Assembly (NCBI GenBank): GCA_027024125.1
Contig: JALVSV010000037.1
Coordinates: 1 to 7,567, forward strand
DNA length: 7,567 nucleotides
DNA from: Methylothermaceae bacterium
GTDB taxonomy: Bacteria; Pseudomonadota; Gammaproteobacteria; Methylococcales; Methylothermaceae
Direction: 5' to 3'
The notes under the pieces were generated by a model. The model saw nothing but the letters and a program-made list of their open reading frames with translations, did no database searches and was not told where the DNA came from. Made by a program: the position numbers and the translations under genes. This document shows positions 5,400 to 7,567 of the stretch, in pieces (the stretch's first letter is position 1; each line of letters starts with the position of its first letter).

Positions 5400-6446
5400 T
5401 CATATCAGTCCACGGTTATGTAATTCCTCAGCGGCACGTTCTGCCTCGTTGAGCGATTCCCTCTGATCAACCATCAGCTCCACCTGGGGGGTGAATGGGT
5501 ACAGATACCCCAATTCAGCGAGCCTTGCATGCAGGGCTTCGAAATCACGCGGCGGGGGCAGCACTATGCCATTATGAACCCAACGGGCATATGATCTGCG
5601 CGTTTTCAACAAGGCATACAAAGCGGTCCGCACGCAATTCTTCGACTGTTTTATCATCGACAGGTTTTTTTCAACCAAACGGTACAGATAGACCGGGTGG
5701 GTTGTGGCCAACGCCTCAGCCAGCATGGATTCACTGTCTGCTGTCACGACCAAAACCTCCGCTCTGGCCAAGTAGGCACGATAAGGGATCTTCTTGTCAG
5801 GCTGCCACGGAACCAGCTCCCCTCGACCACCCATACCAAGCTCCAATGCCTGAATTTCGTGTTGCCCGGTACGGCGGCTCGCTATCATGGTCAAAGAGCC
5901 CCCGTTCGAGGAAACCCATCGGGTCAAATCGACCGCAAACTTGTAGGCAATTTCAGCGTTCCACTGGAAGCGGCCATTGTGGCCACCCACCAGCGCCACC
6001 ACCTTGGGCGTTGCTTTATCGTCTAACAGCTCAGGCCATTGCAATGCCGCTTGCTGCAAACCGGACTGGTTAATCCGGCACAACGGAAGCAAGGTCTCAA
6101 TCAGATTATCGTGACGAGGCAGGCGGGCGTAAAAAGGTGCTATCACGGCGTCGAAACTCAATAGCCTGCGGCCCCCTTTCCGTCCCAGTTGAATGACCCT
6201 CGTTCTCCCCCCGCTTCGTCGCTTGACCCATTCTGCAGCCTGCGCCGTGCGTCCTCCCGTTGCGATCACCAACTCCGGCCAAGGAGGAGCCAACCTGGAA
6301 GCGCCGGCAGGGATATCACCATCCGGGTTATCGGTGGAATCAAATCGCAGCTGCTTACGCTCGTAAGGAAGATTCAAAGCTTCGAGCAGACCCACGGACT
6401 GGGTGACGTTGCCCGGCTTATCATCGGCCAACAACCAAGTCAGCAT
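5400..6446 (-). CDS. ELM1-like (DUF1022) family protein, putative GT-B-like fold
   Basis: This 348-residue protein matches the bacterial ELM1/DUF1022 family, named after a plant protein needed for mitochondrial fission. Its bacterial function is not established. Family hallmarks visible in order are DDKPGN (8-13), ATGGRTAQ (62-69), the segment VIQLGRKGGRRLLSFDAVIAP (84-104), GGHNGRFQW (154-162) and TADSESMLAEALAT (235-248) followed by PVYLYRL. Alternating beta-strand/loop segments and the late SES-AEA motif resemble nucleotide-sugar glycosyltransferases of the GT-B type such as MurG. That points to a possible role in cell-envelope or lipid glycosylation, but this is inference. No signal peptide or strong membrane helix is seen. 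Its ATG lies 3 bases after the cobO stop without a well-spaced ribosome-binding site, so it is the coupled last gene of the dsbC-cobO operon. Confidence 0.8.
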   Translation of the reverse strand: MLTWLLADDKPGNVTQSVGLLEALNLPYERKQLRFDSTDNPDGDIPAGASRLAPPWPELVIATGGRTAQAAEWVKRRSGGRTRVIQLGRKGGRRLLSFDAVIAPFYARLPRHDNLIETLLPLCRINQSGLQQAALQWPELLDDKATPKVVALVGGHNGRFQWNAEIAYKFAVDLTRWVSSNGGSLTMIASRRTGQHEIQALELGMGGRGELVPWQPDKKIPYRAYLARAEVLVVTADSESMLAEALATTHPVYLYRLVEKNLSMIKQSKNCVRTALYALLKTRRSYARWVHNGIVLPPPRDFEALHARLAELGYLYPFTPQVELMVDQRESLNEAERAAEELHNRGLI

Positions 6447-6449
6447 GTA

Positions 6450-6986
6450 TTAGAATTCGATCCCTTTCTGGGCCTTGATTCCCTGTTGGAACGCATGTTT
6501 CATCGCCCGCATCTCAGTGACGGTATCCGCCACTTCCAGCACCTCCTGAGGGGCATTTCTGCCAGTCAGAATCAAATGAAGCCACCGTGGTTTACAGCTA
6601 CTGATGAAATCGGCGATCTCGACACCCGTCAGCCAACCGTAGCCACAACAATAATTGATCTCATCAAGCACCACCAGATCATATTTTTCGCTCACAATCT
6701 TCTCACGGCTGAAGTCCCATATCTGCCGCGAGGTCTTTCGGTCCTGCTCGGGGTTCTGGGTGTCCCAGGTGAAGCCATCGCCAAGGGCATGCCATTCGAT
6801 ATTTTCAAAGCGCTCCGCCGCCTTCTGCTCTCCGGTTTGCCATTGTCCCTTGATGTACTGGATCACACAGACCTGCATACCCCATCCCGCTGCCCTGAAT
6901 GCCACGCCAAAGGCACTGGAGGATTTCCCCTTGCCATCGCCTGTGTGTACCAATACCCGTCCCTGGCGCCGATCTCTGGCTGTCAT
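6450..6986 (-). CDS. cobO: Cob(I)yrinic acid a,c-diamide adenosyltransferase
   Basis: The 178-residue protein is a CobO/BtuR/CobA-type corrinoid adenosyltransferase. It transfers the 5'-deoxyadenosyl group from ATP to the cobalt of reduced corrinoids, in adenosylcobalamin synthesis and salvage in the cytoplasm. The P-loop TGDGKGKS (15-22), QYIKGQW (43-49), GFTWDTQN (71-78), LDEIN (107-111), TGRNAP (141-146), ADTVTEMR (153-160) and the KHAFQQGIKAQKGIEF tail all follow the family pattern. It is about 18 residues shorter than Escherichia coli BtuR because the N-terminal extension before the P-loop is short. The ATG overlaps the dsbC stop (ATGA), with GAGGA immediately adjacent, so translation probably depends on re-initiation. 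No cobalamin riboswitch is visible, and no other corrinoid gene lies nearby. Confidence 0.95.
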   Translation of the reverse strand: MTARDRRQGRVLVHTGDGKGKSSSAFGVAFRAAGWGMQVCVIQYIKGQWQTGEQKAAERFENIEWHALGDGFTWDTQNPEQDRKTSRQIWDFSREKIVSEKYDLVVLDEINYCCGYGWLTGVEIADFISSCKPRWLHLILTGRNAPQEVLEVADTVTEMRAMKHAFQQGIKAQKGIEF

Positions 6987-7567
6987 TCCTCGTTCAAGTA
7001 TTTCTCCAAGGTCGCCGGTGGAACATAACCTGGCAATACATCACCTTTGTCCGTGATGATCATCGGGGTTCCTGTGACACCGAAGTCCTGTGCCAGTCGC
7101 ATATGGTCGTCTACTGGATGGTCGCAGGTTTTCATCTCGACAGGCTCTCCCTGCTTGGCTGCAGTCAATGACTCTTGTCGATCCTTGGAACACCAAACAG
7201 CGACGGCCTTATTGTAGGAATCCGAGTCCTTCCCTGCCCGGGGAAAAAACATATAGCGAACCCGAACTCCGCGCTTGAGATATTCGTCTATCTGAGAGTG
7301 TAGTCTGCGACAGTAACCACAATCGATGTCGGTAAACACAGTAATCGCATGTTTCGGCTTCGCAGGAGAAAAGATGATCATCTCATCGTCGCTCAAGCCC
7401 TCGAGTGTTTTCAGCCGGGCCTGCTTCAACCTGGCCTCAGTGATATCGGTACGGCTGTGCAGATCGATCATATGCCCCTGCAGCAGATATCTGCCATCCT
7501 TGGAAACGTAATAAAGGCGGGGACCGATGGTGACCTCATACAATCCAGGAATTTCCGATTCTTTAAC
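6983..7567 (-). CDS. dsbC: Thiol:disulfide isomerase DsbC, N-terminus cut by window edge
   Basis: The frame is open to the right edge, giving 194 C-terminal residues; the signal peptide and part of the dimerisation domain lie outside. The mature enzyme works in the periplasm as a dimer, reshuffling wrong disulfides, and is kept reduced by DsbD. Visible features are the dimerisation-domain segment LYYVSKDGRYLLQGHMIDL, the redox motif CGYC (fragment residues 83-86) in FTDIDCGYC, the second conserved cysteine pair (126 and 148, in VWCSKD and KTCDHP), the cis-proline motif GVTGTP (163-168), and PGYVPP near the end. These match Escherichia coli DsbC closely in order and spacing. The TTG at 7543-7541 is internal coding sequence, because homology continues upstream to the edge. 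The gene overlaps cobO by four bases and is the first visible gene of this operon. Confidence 0.95.
   Translation of the reverse strand, partial: VKESEIPGLYEVTIGPRLYYVSKDGRYLLQGHMIDLHSRTDITEARLKQARLKTLEGLSDDEMIIFSPAKPKHAITVFTDIDCGYCRRLHSQIDEYLKRGVRVRYMFFPRAGKDSDSYNKAVAVWCSKDRQESLTAAKQGEPVEMKTCDHPVDDHMRLAQDFGVTGTPMIITDKGDVLPGYVPPATLEKYLNEE

Noticed and set aside
6189..7028. Plus-strand 279-residue frame
   Set aside because: It is antisense to the ELM1-family gene and cobO, both strongly supported, and its translation is arginine- and proline-rich without any family pattern.

Overview
The window looks like a compact, moderately GC-rich (roughly mid-50s percent by eye) stretch of proteobacterial chromosome, most likely gammaproteobacterial. 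The reasons are a classical group-I phosphatidylserine decarboxylase, a DsbC-type disulfide isomerase, a BtuR/CobO-type corrinoid adenosyltransferase, dense gene packing and good Shine-Dalgarno sites. The glyoxylate/hydroxypyruvate/glycerate genes on the left would suit a methylotroph or methanotroph with serine-cycle enzymes, or a chemoautotroph with a plant-like photorespiratory salvage route. The sequence alone does not separate these. No tRNA, rRNA, CRISPR array, insertion sequence or phage gene was seen.

Layout. Region 1 (1-3000, plus strand) is a tight gene string: the 3' end of a probable serine-glyoxylate aminotransferase, a hydroxypyruvate/glyoxylate reductase (TTG start), a GLYK-type D-glycerate 3-kinase, and psd. 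Together the first three would carry serine plus glyoxylate through hydroxypyruvate and D-glycerate to 3-phosphoglycerate. psd overlaps the kinase by one base and makes phosphatidylethanolamine. A strong GC-rich stem-loop sits between the aminotransferase and reductase genes.

Region 2 (3026-5279) holds two divergent genes around a 250-bp AT-rich control region. Leftward is a membrane CDP-alcohol phosphotransferase with an intact catalytic motif and an unusual soluble N-terminal half. Rightward is a sugar-nucleotidyltransferase-fold enzyme of the phosphocholine cytidylyltransferase-like family. The natural reading is that the soluble enzyme makes a CDP-activated small alcohol or head group and the membrane enzyme transfers its phospho-group to or from an acceptor. 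The substrate cannot be told from sequence. This is the most interesting part of the window.

Region 3 (5400-7567, minus strand) is a compact three-gene operon, in order of transcription dsbC (5' end outside the window), cobO, and an ELM1/DUF1022-family protein. The dsbC/cobO junction is an ATGA overlap and the cobO/ELM1 gap is 3 nt. A stem-loop at 5331-5357 lies between the convergent ends of regions 2 and 3 and may terminate transcription.

Nothing here is clearly a wholly new system. The best candidates for something undescribed are the cytidylyltransferase/CDP-alcohol phosphotransferase pair and the co-transcribed ELM1-family protein, whose biochemical role in bacteria is poorly defined.
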